Origin: Deltaproteobacteria bacterium
GTDB lineage: Bacteria; Lernaellota; Lernaellaia; JACKCT01
Direction: 5' to 3'
Length of the DNA: 64,000 nucleotides
Assembly: GCA_027493875.1 (NCBI GenBank)
Contig: JAOSJX010000026.1
Coordinates: 62,001-126,000 of the forward strand
Each line of letters begins with the position of its first letter. Positions within the stretch are counted from its first letter, which is position 1. The position numbers and the translations under genes are program-made. Shown here piece after piece: positions 46,971 to 56,943 of this stretch. The notes under the pieces were generated by a model. It ran no database searches, was not told where the DNA came from, and saw only the letters and a program-made list of their open reading frames with translations.

Positions 46971-47903
46971 TCAGTTTTCCTTGCTTTCCTCTTTTTCGAG
47001 CTTCTTCTTGTACTTTTCGATGCGTTGCAAAGCCTCTTCGTCGCGAGGAGATCTTTTTAAAAATTCAGCTTCCGACCGATCGAGATACGATCGAGCTTTT
47101 TTCTGGTCGCCTGTTTGTTCGTAGCAAAAGTAAAGGTACAAATACGTGTTGGCAAGTTCGGCTCTTAGCGCAATGGGGTCGGCATCGTTCAACTTTTCCG
47201 ACGCGCGAAGGGTCGCGATGGCTTCAACGTGGCGTTTTAAATTGAAATGGCAGTATGCCTTTAGATTCAATATCTTCATCTTCGTGTTCGTATCGGCGCC
47301 ATCGGACGTCGCCTCGTAGAGCGTCCACGCTTCATCCAGGAGTTGAAGGGCTTTTGAATATTCCGATTGATCGATGTAGGGATACGAGAGATTGAGACTG
47401 GTCCGCGCCGTCTGAGCCCGCCAGTAGTTTAAGGCATTCCGGTTGATCGCATTCACTTTTTCATAATAAGGTATACTATCATCATATTTCCCGTCAATAT
47501 AGAGAGCTGTCCCGATCCATTCATACGGCTGGGCGAGAAAGGTCTCTTTTCCGTCGCCCTTGCCGCAACGCCCGAGGACCGCAACCACTTCCGTCAATTG
47601 TCGAAGAGCCTCTTGATCGATAGTGTCGGTCCACACATAGGCCATCCGACGTTTCGACGCATCGATCGCCGCCACAGCCGACCGCTGCGCGGCAAGAAAT
47701 TCCTCCACGGGACAATTCAGCGAGGTCAGATCATATTTATAAGAGAAATTTTTTTCACCATTCACCGTGACGCTCTCGCTGTTTCCTTGCGCGAACGACG
47801 GTCGCGGAGAGGAGAGCAGCGTGGCCAGGGCCGCCAAGACCGTGGCGAGAAGCACCGTGAGATTTATCGAAAAAGCAACGGAGGACATCCGTCGCGTAAG
47901 CAT
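46971..47903 (-). CDS. Exported TPR-like protein
   Basis: 310 residues. A hydrophobic N-terminus (FSINLTVLLATVLAALATLL) ending near SFAQG is a signal peptide. The rest is helical-repeat sequence with TPR spacing: WIGTALYIDGKYDDSIPYYE, SLNLSYPYIDQSEYSKALQL and AYCHFNLKRHVEAIATLRAS, YLYLYFCYEQTGDQKKARSY. Composition is noticeably less GC-rich than its neighbours, like the next two genes upstream. Third gene of an apparent operon with the Gly-rich and beta-helix genes. Confidence 0.78.
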   Translation of the reverse strand: MLTRRMSSVAFSINLTVLLATVLAALATLLSSPRPSFAQGNSESVTVNGEKNFSYKYDLTSLNCPVEEFLAAQRSAVAAIDASKRRMAYVWTDTIDQEALRQLTEVVAVLGRCGKGDGKETFLAQPYEWIGTALYIDGKYDDSIPYYEKVNAINRNALNYWRAQTARTSLNLSYPYIDQSEYSKALQLLDEAWTLYEATSDGADTNTKMKILNLKAYCHFNLKRHVEAIATLRASEKLNDADPIALRAELANTYLYLYFCYEQTGDQKKARSYLDRSEAEFLKRSPRDEEALQRIEKYKKKLEKEESKEN

Positions 47904-47945
47904 AGCGTCACCTCGTTTCGACAGGCAGCAAGAAGATCATTAATT

Positions 47946-49231
47946 TTACCAGAATCCAAAATTCTGTTGAAACGTCTGTTTTCCGTTTAACGATATGGTT
48001 CGAACGAAGCCTCCATCCGTCATGTTGTAGGCCATCGTCACGAGGTTGGTTTTTCCAGCGAAATTGTCGAGCGCTCGATCGACAAGCCATTGGATTGGGC
48101 CGTCACCGCCTCCCCAAAAACTTCCACCGCTTCCACCGGGCGGTTTTCCTTCCTCTTCGGGCGGCTTTCCTTCTTCGTCTTCACCGTCTTCTTCATCATC
48201 TGGATCGTCCGATACGCCTAATTTAGTTTCACCGAGTATTGGTTCGTCGTTTTCATCGTATCCAATAACTCCCTCCTGCTCAACGTGCGTCCCGCCGCTC
48301 ATATCCGGCTCGTCCGGACCACCATCCCGGCCCGGTGAGTCGCCGCCGCTGCCCGGATCGACACCAGGATCGCCACTGCCGGGCGGTTCGCCACCACCAC
48401 CGACACCGGCACCCCATCCCGCACCGCCGTCGGGCCCGCCTTCACCCCAGCCGATCCATCCGCCTTCGCCGCCTGATGGGCCGTCGCCGGTGCCGACGCC
48501 TCCCGTACCTGTTCCACCGCCACCCCAGCCCCAATCAGTGCCGGAGCCTTCATCGATGGCCCCAATGCCGGTATCAAACCCGGGCCTTGTGGTATCGAAA
48601 AAATTATCAAGAAAGTCGGGATCTAAAAAAGATCGTCGCCGACGGAAATTTCACCAACCCCAATGGTCCCCGGAGGCGTCTGGGTGGACGTGCCGCCGCC
48701 TATTCCGCCGCCGTCTTGAGGAAGCTGATTTTTCTCCCACGGATAAACCGGCTCAAAATGATAGGTTCCTTCGCCGAAAATAATCACGCCCGGCGTCGCC
48801 TCCGTTATGCCTTTCCCGCCGAACTGAAGCTTGATGCCGACGCCGCCGCCTACGCCGGTGATGCCGGTTTCGCCGGTTTCGCTCCCGTCGTCCGTATCGT
48901 CGTCACTGATGGGGATGGGCTCGTCCTCGCCCATTGTCTTGAGCGATGCGTCGTAGAACCATTGCGCGATCCATCCGTCGCCGGAACGCCGGATCGCCGA
49001 TAGCTCGGAAAGACCGGCCCGCCGCCCCCGGCGCGTGAGCAGGCGCTCGATCAGACGCAGGTCTTTATTCATCCTCCGTTTGACCGCCGCCGCGGCGGTT
49101 TCGCTGCGATCGAGCGCGCGTCGAAACACCGTCGCATCCTGATAGCCGCCGGCGCCGCGGCGCGCCGCGAACTTCTTTCTCGCGAGGCGTTCTCTCGATA
49201 CGCCGGCTCGTTTTGGGACGTACATCGGCAT
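47946..49231 (-). CDS. Gly/Asp-rich low-complexity protein with basic N-terminus (one frameshift)
   Basis: About 428 residues. MPMYVPKRAGVSRERLARKK opens a strongly basic N-terminal ~70 residues. A short folded-looking region (GWIAQWFYDASLKTMGEDEP) follows. A T-run at 48626-48631 (minus strand) needs one more T to join GEISVGDDLF to LDPDFLDNFFDTTRPGF. The following ~150 residues are Gly/Pro/Asp-rich (DWGWGGGGTGTGGVGTGDGP), then an acidic block (DPDDEEDGEDEEGKPPEEEG), and a terminal IQWLVDRALDNFAGKTNLVT. No homologue recognised. RBS AGGGTGG; it starts 12 bases after the beta-helix gene stop. Confidence 0.62.
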
Positions 49232-49242
49232 GGCGGCCACCC

Positions 49243-50311
49243 TTAGATCAGCGTTGTTTCCTCGCCCGTCTTTTCCACAAACTGATTCCGTCGCGGCACC
49301 GTATTCCACAGCGGCACGCCGATCAGTTCCGCCACGCGGTTGAAGCTCGTGTTGCCGCGCCCGATATATTTCGCGAACGACTCCAGCACGACGCCGTAGT
49401 AATCGGTGCTTCGGAATGCATTTTTATTGAGAATCCGCAAATGCCCTTCCGCCGGCTGGTCGTCCACCGCAAGCAGGCCAAAAGGCAACGGCACCTTCCG
49501 CCCCACCGTCACCGCGGCGCCCAGACCGGCCCAAAGGCCCACATACCGGCGCAGCACCTTCGACGTCTCCATCGACGTCGTGAAATATTTCTCCGGCTGC
49601 TCGTCCCACGGCACGATGAACAAATGGCCTCCACCGCCACGATCCCGCCCCGGAAATTATCGTTGATCGCGCATTCCCTTCAAGGGAAAAATGCGATTGG
49701 TACGCCAGAATCCCCAGGTCCGTGTTGTCGTGGATAAAGCAGTTGCGGAACGCCGCGCCCGTTCCCACCAGCCGCGCCCCCACGTTGCACCCCGTCAAGG
49801 CGCAATAGTCGAACTCCACGTCGCTGCCCGATTCGATCATCACCGCCGCTTCCGTTTCCGTATCGCTCTTCTGGAACTGGATGCCGCGGAATTCGATCGG
49901 AACGCCCGGGCACCGCTCCACCGACAGCGGCGGAAAAACCACGGGCCAATCGCCGTTCTCCGCCGGATCGAATTTGCTGTTTCCGAACGGGTTGTCGCCG
50001 TTGTTGTAGTCGCCCTCGTCAAACGCGTCCGCCTGGAACACGATCCCGACGTTGCTTGACGGACTCACCTTCACGCCCGAGTTGGCGGCGAGGCGGTCGA
50101 AACGGATGAGGTGGTCGATCATGTTAACGCCGTCGTAGATGTAAGATTGCGGCGTGCCGACGCTCCCGTCCACGTGGACGACGTACTGATCGTCCACCGG
50201 ATTGTCGATCAATTCAAGAATCTTGGACGGGTTCCGCCGCGCCGTGCCCGGGCCGGTTCCGTTGTTTCCGTCGCTTCCCGAGGTCGCGCTGATGTAGAGA
50301 TCGACCGCCAT
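49243..50311 (-). CDS. Right-handed beta-helix protein without signal peptide (two frameshifts)
   Basis: About 356 residues from ATG 50311 behind GGGAGGAG. MAVDLYISATSGSDGNNGTG begins a parallel beta-helix of the DUF1565/pectate-lyase-like type (VEFDYCALTGCNVGARLVGT, FRNCFIHDNTDLGILAYQSH). The frame breaks near 49665 and again near 49635; the corrected link is EGNAINDNFRGGIVAVE then GGHLFIVPWDEQPEKYF. The C-terminal part (VGLWAGLGAAVTVGRKVPLP) is not repeat-like. No leader peptide is present, unusual for a polysaccharide-active beta-helix and more like phage-tail or contractile-particle proteins. Confidence 0.68.
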
Positions 50312-50745
50312 GATGCCGCTCCTCCCGTGAAAGTGTACAAGCGCCACCATACCGCTGACCCCCCCCTTAATTCCGTGAAATCGCCAACATAAAAATGAAT
50401 CTATTACAAAGAAAACTGTAGAGTACTCGGAAGCAATCAAACCTATAGAACAGGCCCCCTAAAAATCGTCTCCCGCCGATCACCGGCTTGTCACACGCGC
50501 ACTCGCCCGTTTTTCGCTATCCATCGCCTATCAACCGACTTTGTCTTTTTGTCGCCGTTCAGATCGCGGTTAATGGGAGGGTGCAACGATGCCGAAACCA
50601 AAACCCACCATTCCGGAGATCGCCGACGTTGTCGTCGGATGCGAAAAAGTCAGTACGGAAATGTACCTTTACCAGAGCCTCCTGTTCGCCCGGGCTTTCT
50701 TTGTCGACGCCCGCGCGCTTTTCGGATCCCGTGCCGGAATGGTAG

Positions 50746-50765
50746 GGGCGCGATTCATCGCGCCC
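50746..50765. repeat. GGGCGCGAT palindrome
   Basis: GGGCGCGAT-TC-ATCGCGCCC, nine-base perfect arms, preceded by GGTAG. Similar 'GTAGGGGCG' palindromes are dispersed in many environmental genomes. Confidence 0.6.
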
Positions 50766-50863
50766 TCGACCGCACATCATTCGGCGACACATCACGGCAT
50801 TTCGCGAAGCCCCTCGGCCATTCCTCTCGTACTCACCGAGAAACTGAGCACGCGCCCGGAAAA

Positions 50864-50898
50864 CATTCCCCATTCGAAATTCGTCATTCGTCATTCCG
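50864..50898. repeat. Heptamer-phase repeat, unit CATTCGT
   Basis: Five in-register 7-base units (CATTCCC, CATTCGA, AATTCGT, CATTCGT, CATTCCG). Confidence 0.75.
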
Positions 50899-51115
50899 AA
50901 GTGAGTCCGCACCACCGGGCAGACAGGGACGTCTGCGCTCCCAGGATCGACCGCGTACTCCCTTCGGTGAGCCCGCGCTCGTCCGTTGCCGTGACCGGTT
51001 CCCACGCCGTAGCTTCGCGAAGGCGGGTGACCGTGCCCGAATCTGGGACCGCCGAGCGCCGGCTCGGCCCGACACCGCGGACGAGCAACGTGGGTCCGCA
51101 CCTAGGGGCCGAGCT

Positions 51116-51186
51116 GCCGCCGCCGCGCCGACTTGTCTCGACGAAGCGAGGCGAAGTCGGAAGCGGCGCTATGGCGCGGCGGCGGC
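51116..51186. repeat. GC-rich hairpin element, long form
   Basis: Perfect 14-base terminal inverted repeats GCCGCCGCCGCGCC / GGCGCGGCGGCGGC. Inside lies a second inverted pair GACTTGTCTCG / CGAGGCGAAGTC, then AAGCGGCGCTATGG, which is shared with 16784-16795. This is a longer member of the family inserted at 14618 and 16768. Confidence 0.65.
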
Positions 51187-51206
51187 TGCGGTAAAAATGC
51201 GGCTCA

Positions 51207-51241
51207 AAATCCGCAATCCGCAATCGCCAATCCGCAATCGA
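51207..51241. repeat. Heptamer-phase repeat, unit CAATCCG
   Basis: Five in-register 7-base units (AAATCCG, CAATCCG, CAATCGC, CAATCCG, CAATCGA), 20 bases downstream of the GC-rich hairpin element and 44 bases before the next start codon. Confidence 0.75.
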
Positions 51242-51284
51242 ATGGGTGGTTGACATCCCGCGCCGACCGGCTATTGGTGTCGCG

Positions 51285-52704
51285 ATGTTGAAACGGCGCA
51301 AAATCGTTTTTCTGACGATCGCCGCGGCGATGGTCGCGCTGCCCTCGATGGCGACGGCCGAGGACGCGGGAGGACCTGTACGGCAGCGGGTTGAATTTGT
51401 TTTATGCCGGGCAGTACGCCATGGCGCGGGACAAGTTTCTCGCCGTCGCCAAGGATTTTCCCGACGCGCCCGAGGTGCGCGACGCGGTGTACAAGCTCGG
51501 CGAAGCGTTTTACCGCGAGGAAAACTGGGGCGAGGCGGGCGCGTATTTCCGTCTTTACATCGACCGCTACCCGCTCACGCACAACGCCCGCGACGCCAAA
51601 GCGCGTCTCGCGCAGTGCGAGGAACGCGCCGGCGGCCCGATCGAAGCGGCGCGGCTGCCCTCGCGCGTCAGTCCCGTCGTGCATCGCGCCGTGCTGGCGG
51701 ATTTTCTGCCGTTTCCCTCCGAGACCGCGCTGCGCCGCGCGTCCGCGCAGCTCGTCGGGCAAGGCGTCACCACCGTGATCGCCGCGGCGGCGACGCGGCC
51801 GCGCACGCCCGTCCATGCGCTCCTCGGCGACGCGCGCGAACGGCAAGGCGCGTACTTCCCAACGGACCGCGCGCCGGTGGTCGGCGACGTGATCGAACCG
51901 CTCTGCCGCGTCGCGGGAGGACTCAAGCTGCGCGTGTTCGCGCTGATCGACCCGCTCGACGCGTCGTGGGCGGAAGAGAGCGGCGGCGACGCGCGCCTCG
52001 ACCTGTTCGATCCCGAGGTCCGCGCGCGCGCGCAAGGACTCATCGCCGATCTCGCCAAAACACCGGTGGCGGGCATCGTCGTCGCCGGGCTGAACTCACC
52101 GCCGTCCGGGGAAGCGTCGGAGCACGCGCTCGCCGCATACGAGAAAATCGCCGGCCGCCGGCCCGCGCCCGAGGCGTTCTTTGACGAGACCGGCGCGCCG
52201 ACCGCGGCGTACGCGGAGTTCGCGGAGTTCAAGGCGCGCGCCGCCGCCGAATTGGCCGCGGCCCTCGCGGGCGCGGCCAAGGAAACGAATGCGTCGCTGC
52301 GCGTTTTCGTGGAGGTCGACGCGCGCGCGCTGACGGACGCGCCCGACGCTCTGGCCGCGTTGGCGCAGGACGCCGAGGCGTTGCTGAACGCCCCCGGCGT
52401 CGACGGGTTGCTGGCGCGGGTGCCGTGGCACAAGGACGGAATCGCCGACACCGCGGTGCTGGAAAAGTCCGCGCGCGAGGCGCACGCGCTCGACCCCTCC
52501 GGCGAACGCATCGTGCTCGCCCTGCCCGTCTTCGACGAGGCGACCAAACGGTTTTATCTCCCCGACGAAATCCGCGCGGCTTACGCGGCGCTCACCGGCC
52601 GCGGGCCGCGCGGCGTCGCGGTCTTTCCCGCGCGCCTGGACTTTCCCTATAATTCGCTGTTCACTGACGCGCCTGTCGTGCAAGGAAAGGACCTCGCCCC
52701 ATGA
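51285..52704 (+). CDS. TPR protein with PgaB-like glycoside hydrolase domain (one frameshift)
   Basis: About 472 residues, exported (MLKRRKIVFLTIAAAMVALP SMATA). One frame break near 51367 restores EDAREDLYGSGLNLFYAGQY. A short TPR/YbgF-like region (LFYAGQYAMARDKFLAVAKD, LGEAFYREENWGEAGAYFRL) is followed by a TIM-barrel-like domain: VTTVIAAAATRPRTP, GAYFPTDRAPVVGDVIEPL CRVAG and LRVFALIDPLDASW. The YFPTDRAPV signature matches the C-terminal hydrolase domain of the poly-N-acetylglucosamine exporter-linked protein PgaB. It may process an exported amino-sugar polymer. Stop overlaps the next start (ATGA). Confidence 0.7.
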
Positions 52705-53866
52705 CTCGTCATCGCCGGCCTTCCGCCGTTTTTTTCTTTTGGCCGCCGCGGCGGCTCTGCTTTGCGCCTGCTCCAACACGGGAAGCGCGAAGGAAAAGGA
52801 CACCATCATCGTCGCGTTCACCGGCGACGTGATCGGCGAGTACACCACGTGCGGCTGCAAGCACAATCCGTCCGGCGGGTTGGCGAAGCGCGCGAAGTTC
52901 TTTCAGGACCTGCGCGCCCAATACCCCAACGTGCTCGCCTTCGATCTCGGAAACCAGCTTCACAAGAACCGCGAGTACGGCGACGGCCAGACTGCCAAGG
53001 AAAACGCGCGGGCGGACTTGTTCGTGCGTTCGCTGAATCATATGAAGCTGACGGCGGCGGTTCCCGGCCCCCTCGATTTCGCGCTCGGCGTGGACGCGTT
53101 CCGGGACGCGCACAAAAAAATGGAATTCCCCCTGCTCGCCGGCAACGCGCGTTACGCGGACGGCGGCCCCGCGTTCAAGGATACGCTCGTCGTGAAGGCC
53201 GGCGAATACCGCGTCGGTGTCATCGGTCTGGCGAGCGCGAAATTCGAACACCGCGGCGTCGCGGTCGATCACGGCGGGCTTAAGATTGACGACCCGGCGG
53301 GCTACGCGAAAAGCGCGCTTCCCGCGCTCGCGAAGGAAACGGACATCGTGATCGCCGTCGGCAATCTCGACGACGACGAAGTGGAGGACGTTCTCAAGAA
53401 AACCGAGGGCATCAACTTCTTTCTCGCCGCGGGCACCACCGGCCGCTTCACGCGCGATTTTCAGGAGGTCGACGGCGTTCCCGTGTTTCGGATGGCGCCG
53501 CGCGGCCGGCAGGTCGGCGTGCTGGAAATCGCGCCGGTGGACCACGATTTCCACTTCACCAACCGCACCGAGATCGAACACATCCGCGACCGCGTCGCCC
53601 GCTACGAAAAGATCACGACGCGGATGGAAAAGCAGGCCGGCGGGCAGGACGTGGAGGAGTATTACGCCGACAGCCCGTCCGCGCAGTCGCGGTACCGCGC
53701 GCTCAAGGGAAAGCTCGCCGAGGAACGCAAGAAACTCGAAAGCGCCTCGCAGACCGGTTCCTACTTCCTGTTCAAGCAGGTCAACCTCGGCGAAGACCGC
53801 GCCGACGATATGCAGGTCAACGGCTGGGCCACCAAGTTTTCCGAAGCGTTCGGCGCCGATAGCTGA
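52701..53866 (+). CDS. Metallophosphoesterase (5'-nucleotidase/UshA-like) lipoprotein (one frameshift)
   Basis: About 388 residues. ATG 52701 begins MTRHRRPSAVFF; a break in the T-rich run at 52730-52739 leads to LLAAAAALLCACSNTG, a signal peptide and lipobox. TIIVAFTGDVIGEYTTCGCK HNPSGGLAKRA and FDLGNQLHKN correspond to the metal-ligand regions of calcineurin-like phosphoesterases of the CGCxxNPxGGL type. GVIGLASAKFEH follows. The second half (RYEKITTRMEKQAGG, GKLAEERKKLESASQTGSYF) is helical and resembles the tail of multihaem-cytochrome-associated phosphatases. Intact after the leader. Confidence 0.78.
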
Positions 53867-53878
53867 CGCGCGCCCCCC

Positions 53879-54823
53879 ATGGGCTACCGTAAACGCGAGG
53901 ATTTTCTGGACCGGGTGGCGAAGCGGGAAAAACGCCGGCCCGGCGCGGGATCGGCGGGGCCGCTCGAAACCGCGCGCGTCCTGGCGAATCACGGCATCCG
54001 CTGTCTCGTCCGCACGGAAAGCGGCGACGAACGTCTCCTCCCGATCAGCCGCAAGCTGACGGCCGTCGCCGGCGACCTCGCCGAAATCGACGGCGAACGC
54101 GTTCACGCGCTGCGTCCGCGGGGCCGCGTCCTCGCCCGCGCCGACCACAAACGCACGCAGATCATCGCCGCCAACGTCGACCGTGTCGTGCTCGTCCAAG
54201 CCGCGTCGCAACCGCCGTTTCGCGAGGGCCTCGCCGACCGCTATCAGGTTTTTTGCGCGGTGATGGACCTGCCGCTCGTTCTGCTCGTAAACAAGATGGA
54301 CGAACCGGCGCCGGACGTCGCGGACCGCGCGCGCGCTTACGAGGCGCTGGGCGTCGAGGTGCTCTTCGCCTCCGCCAAAAACGGCGAGGGTTTGGAAACC
54401 GTCGCCGAAAAACTGAGCGACGGCGTCAGCGTCCTGGCCGGCCACTCCGGCGTCGGAAAGTCGAGCCTGATGGCCCGGCTCGTGCCGGACCACGACATCG
54501 CCGTCGGCGACATCAACGAGGCGATCGGCCGCGGCCGTCAGACGACCACCACCGCGCGGGCCTATCCCTTTCGCGACGGCTACCTCGTGGACACGCCGGG
54601 TGTGCGCGAGTTCAGCTTCGCCGGCGTCGAGCCGGCGCAAGTCGCACCGGCGTTCGACGACATCGCCGAACGCGCGGCGGAATGCAAGTTCCGAAATTGC
54701 CTGCACCAGGAGGAACCGGATTGCGCGGTGCGCGGCGCGGCGGAGCGCGGCGCGATCTCCGCGGAGCGGTACGCGTCGTACCTGCGCATTTTGGAATCGC
54801 TCAAGGCGCCGGGTCGCTCGTAG
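53879..54823 (+). CDS. rsgA: Ribosome small-subunit-dependent GTPase A
   Basis: 314 residues, intact. Circularly permuted GTPase that checks late 30S maturation. OB-like N-terminus, then G4 LVNKMDEP, G1 GHSGVGKSSLMARL, G2 RGRQTTTTARAY and G3 DTPGVREF in permuted order. The C-terminal zinc site is CKFRNCLHQEEPDCAV. Starts 12 bases after the phosphoesterase stop. Its 3' end overlaps the convergent membrane-protein gene by 23 bases. Confidence 0.95.
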   Translation: MGYRKREDFLDRVAKREKRRPGAGSAGPLETARVLANHGIRCLVRTESGDERLLPISRKLTAVAGDLAEIDGERVHALRPRGRVLARADHKRTQIIAANVDRVVLVQAASQPPFREGLADRYQVFCAVMDLPLVLLVNKMDEPAPDVADRARAYEALGVEVLFASAKNGEGLETVAEKLSDGVSVLAGHSGVGKSSLMARLVPDHDIAVGDINEAIGRGRQTTTTARAYPFRDGYLVDTPGVREFSFAGVEPAQVAPAFDDIAERAAECKFRNCLHQEEPDCAVRGAAERGAISAERYASYLRILESLKAPGRS

Positions 54824-56420
54824 TCCACTGGCAGCGGTAGAGGTCGTAGATCGCGCCGGTTCCCTTGTTCGGCGGCGACGACCAGATCCGCGTGAATCGG
54901 CCGGGCGCGCCCCGCACGAGAAGATGCAGCCAGTCCTCCTCCCAATCGCGGATGAGCACGAGCAGGCGCGGCCGCCGCTCCGCGAGAATCCGGCGCAGCG
55001 TCATCGTACGCGTTCCGGCTTTGGCCGCCAGTTGCTTCGCCACGCTGACGTCGGTCAACCCGACAATGTCCACAACGTCGCGCCCGCTGAAATAGGTCAG
55101 CGCGCCGACGTCGTGCGCGGCGACGGATTCCCCCGCACGGCTATAGCCTTTGACCGCCGTGACCATGGGGATCAGGTACTCCACCGTGTCGCGGACGTCG
55201 GTGTTGTATTCCCATCGGTAGACCTGCGACGCGTGCGCGGTGGCCGGTAGGAGCGCGAGCGCACCGGCGCCGAGCGCCGCGGCGTGCCATGCGCGCCGTT
55301 CCCGGAGACGCCCGGCCGCCCAAAAAATCGCGACGGCCGCCGCCACCGCGACGAGCGTCCAGAGGGGATGCTGGTAACGCGCCCGGTAGTGGTTGAGCGC
55401 GTCCGGAAACTTGATCAAGTAGGAAAGGTAGAAGGCCGCGAGAAAGAGGATTTCGGCGAACCGCCGGCGAAGTACGAACCCGGCCAGCGCGACGTAGCCG
55501 ACGATGCGCGCCGTGAAAAACATCAGCGTCAGCGGCTTCAGGAGATCGCCCGGGTCGGGAAACTGCGCGGCATCGAAATTGAAAAACACCGCCTTCGCCG
55601 AGACGGTACCGGAGATCGGATGCCCGGTAACGATCAGGTTCGCGACGAGGAACGGCGCGTAGACCGCCGCGGCAATCGCCCCGGATTTGACGAAGCTCCC
55701 AAGCCCCTCGCGATCCTTCTTGTAGAGGTGACGCAGGGCCGCCGCGCCGTGCGTTGCGGCGAGAAGGAACAGGCCCTCGGGACGTGTGAGCATCGCGGCA
55801 CCACTCACCACACCGCGGACGATGAACCCGCGCCGCGATCGGTCGTCGACGTCGGCCAGGTAGAACGTCCAGATGAGCAGCGCGGTGAACAAGCTGGTTT
55901 CCATGCCGTTGCCGAGGTCGTAGAGCATCGGGCCGCCGAAAACGCACAGCCCCGCCGCGAGCGCGAAGGCGCGGCGGTCCCGCGCAATCCGTTCGGCGTA
56001 GAGGCCCGCGCCGACGATGGCGAAGAGAAACGCGGCGAACGACACGAGACGCGCGGCGGGCTCGACGCCGACGGCGAGGCCGGCGAGGCCGACGATGACG
56101 ACGTGCAGCGGACTCGTGACGCCTTGCAGCAGCCGGCCGCGCACGACGGCAAGCTCGAAATGTTCGGCGACATTGCGCGCGGCGGCGAGGCTGATGTAGC
56201 TGTCGTCGAACGTGAAGAAATCACGCGGCGCATCGCGGCCGAAGGCAACCGCGACGATGGTAGCGAAGACCAACACGGCGATGACGATCGGCCACCGCCG
56301 CGATAGCGGACCCTCTTTCGGCCACGGAATCGCACTCCCCAGGATCAGACAGGCAAGGACCGCCAAAACGGCAAGATAAAACACGGCGCCGATGTTAGCC
56401 CGACGACGCGGCAAGGTCAC
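54801..56420 (-). CDS. Polytopic GT-C-like membrane protein
   Basis: About 540 residues, many membrane segments (VLVFATIVAVAFGRDAPRDF, LHVVIVGLAGLAVGV, FLFAIVGAGLYAERIA). FFTFDDSYISLAAARNVAEH in the first loop carries the Asp pair expected of GT-C glycosyltransferases using polyprenyl-phosphate sugars, and NGMETSLFTALLIWTFYLA matches the family. A soluble C-terminal domain follows (AHDVGALTYFSGRDVVDIVG). GTG 56420 is chosen because longer starts run into the SmpB promoter. Intact. Confidence 0.78.
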   Translation of the reverse strand: MTLPRRRANIGAVFYLAVLAVLACLILGSAIPWPKEGPLSRRWPIVIAVLVFATIVAVAFGRDAPRDFFTFDDSYISLAAARNVAEHFELAVVRGRLLQGVTSPLHVVIVGLAGLAVGVEPAARLVSFAAFLFAIVGAGLYAERIARDRRAFALAAGLCVFGGPMLYDLGNGMETSLFTALLIWTFYLADVDDRSRRGFIVRGVVSGAAMLTRPEGLFLLAATHGAAALRHLYKKDREGLGSFVKSGAIAAAVYAPFLVANLIVTGHPISGTVSAKAVFFNFDAAQFPDPGDLLKPLTLMFFTARIVGYVALAGFVLRRRFAEILFLAAFYLSYLIKFPDALNHYRARYQHPLWTLVAVAAAVAIFWAAGRLRERRAWHAAALGAGALALLPATAHASQVYRWEYNTDVRDTVEYLIPMVTAVKGYSRAGESVAAHDVGALTYFSGRDVVDIVGLTDVSVAKQLAAKAGTRTMTLRRILAERRPRLLVLIRDWEEDWLHLLVRGAPGRFTRIWSSPPNKGTGAIYDLYRCQWTTSDPAP

Positions 56421-56478
56421 TATCTCTTTCTTTTTCCACGGCGATCGTTCAGATTGGCGCCGTTTTTTGGGGACAGGC

Positions 56479-56940
56479 ATGTCGGACGCGGAAAAACTCA
56501 TCACCCGGAACCGCAAGGCCTTTCACGACTACCACATCGTGGAGGAGTTCGAGGCCGGGCTCGTGCTCCAGGGGACGGAGGTGAAAGCCCTCCGCGAAGG
56601 GTCGGCGTCCATCAAAGAGGGCTGGGTGGACATCAAGGACGACGAGGCGTGGCTCGTCGACGCGCACATCCCGCCCTACTCCCACGGCTCCGACGCGAAC
56701 CACGAGCCCTTCCGCCGGCGCAAGCTGCTCCTGCACAAGCGCGAGATCCGCAAGATGGACCAGCGCATCAAGGAAAAGGGCTACACCGCCGTACCGCTGC
56801 GCCTCTACTTCAAGCGCGGCGTCGCCAAACTCGTCGTCGGCCTCGCCAAAGGCAAAACGCACGGCGACAAGCGCGAGTCCATGCGCGAGCGCGATGACAA
56901 GCGCGACATGGACCGGGCGATGAGAACCCGTAGAAAGTAG
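56479..56940 (+). CDS. smpB: SsrA-binding protein SmpB
   Basis: 153 residues, intact. Binds tmRNA for trans-translation. LITRNRKAFHDYHIVEEFEA, GLVLQGTEVKALREGSASIK, AHIPPYSHGSDANHEPFRRR, RKLLLHKREI and LRLYFKRGVAKLVVGLAKGK are family landmarks, and the basic tail KRESMRERDDKRDMDRAMRT matches. Its ssrA partner is not in the window. Confidence 0.96.
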   Translation: MSDAEKLITRNRKAFHDYHIVEEFEAGLVLQGTEVKALREGSASIKEGWVDIKDDEAWLVDAHIPPYSHGSDANHEPFRRRKLLLHKREIRKMDQRIKEKGYTAVPLRLYFKRGVAKLVVGLAKGKTHGDKRESMRERDDKRDMDRAMRTRRK

Positions 56941-56943
56941 TCG

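Larger units (their letters stand above)
50589..51194 (+). pseudogene. Short coding remnant running into repeats
   Basis: ATG 50589 (MPKPKPTIPEIADVVVGCEK) has a good GGAGGG site and about 45 protein-like residues (STEMYLYQSLLFARAFFVDA). From about 50735 the open frame crosses a GGGCGCGAT palindrome, a heptamer tract and a GC hairpin element and codes low-complexity repeat sequence. It is probably a gene fragment whose 3' part was replaced by repeats. Divergent from the beta-helix gene; the gap 50312-50588 is AT-rich and gene-free. Confidence 0.45.

Noticed and set aside
47946..50311. Prophage
   Set aside because: Although the beta-helix protein resembles tail proteins, no capsid, terminase, portal, integrase or lysis gene was found.
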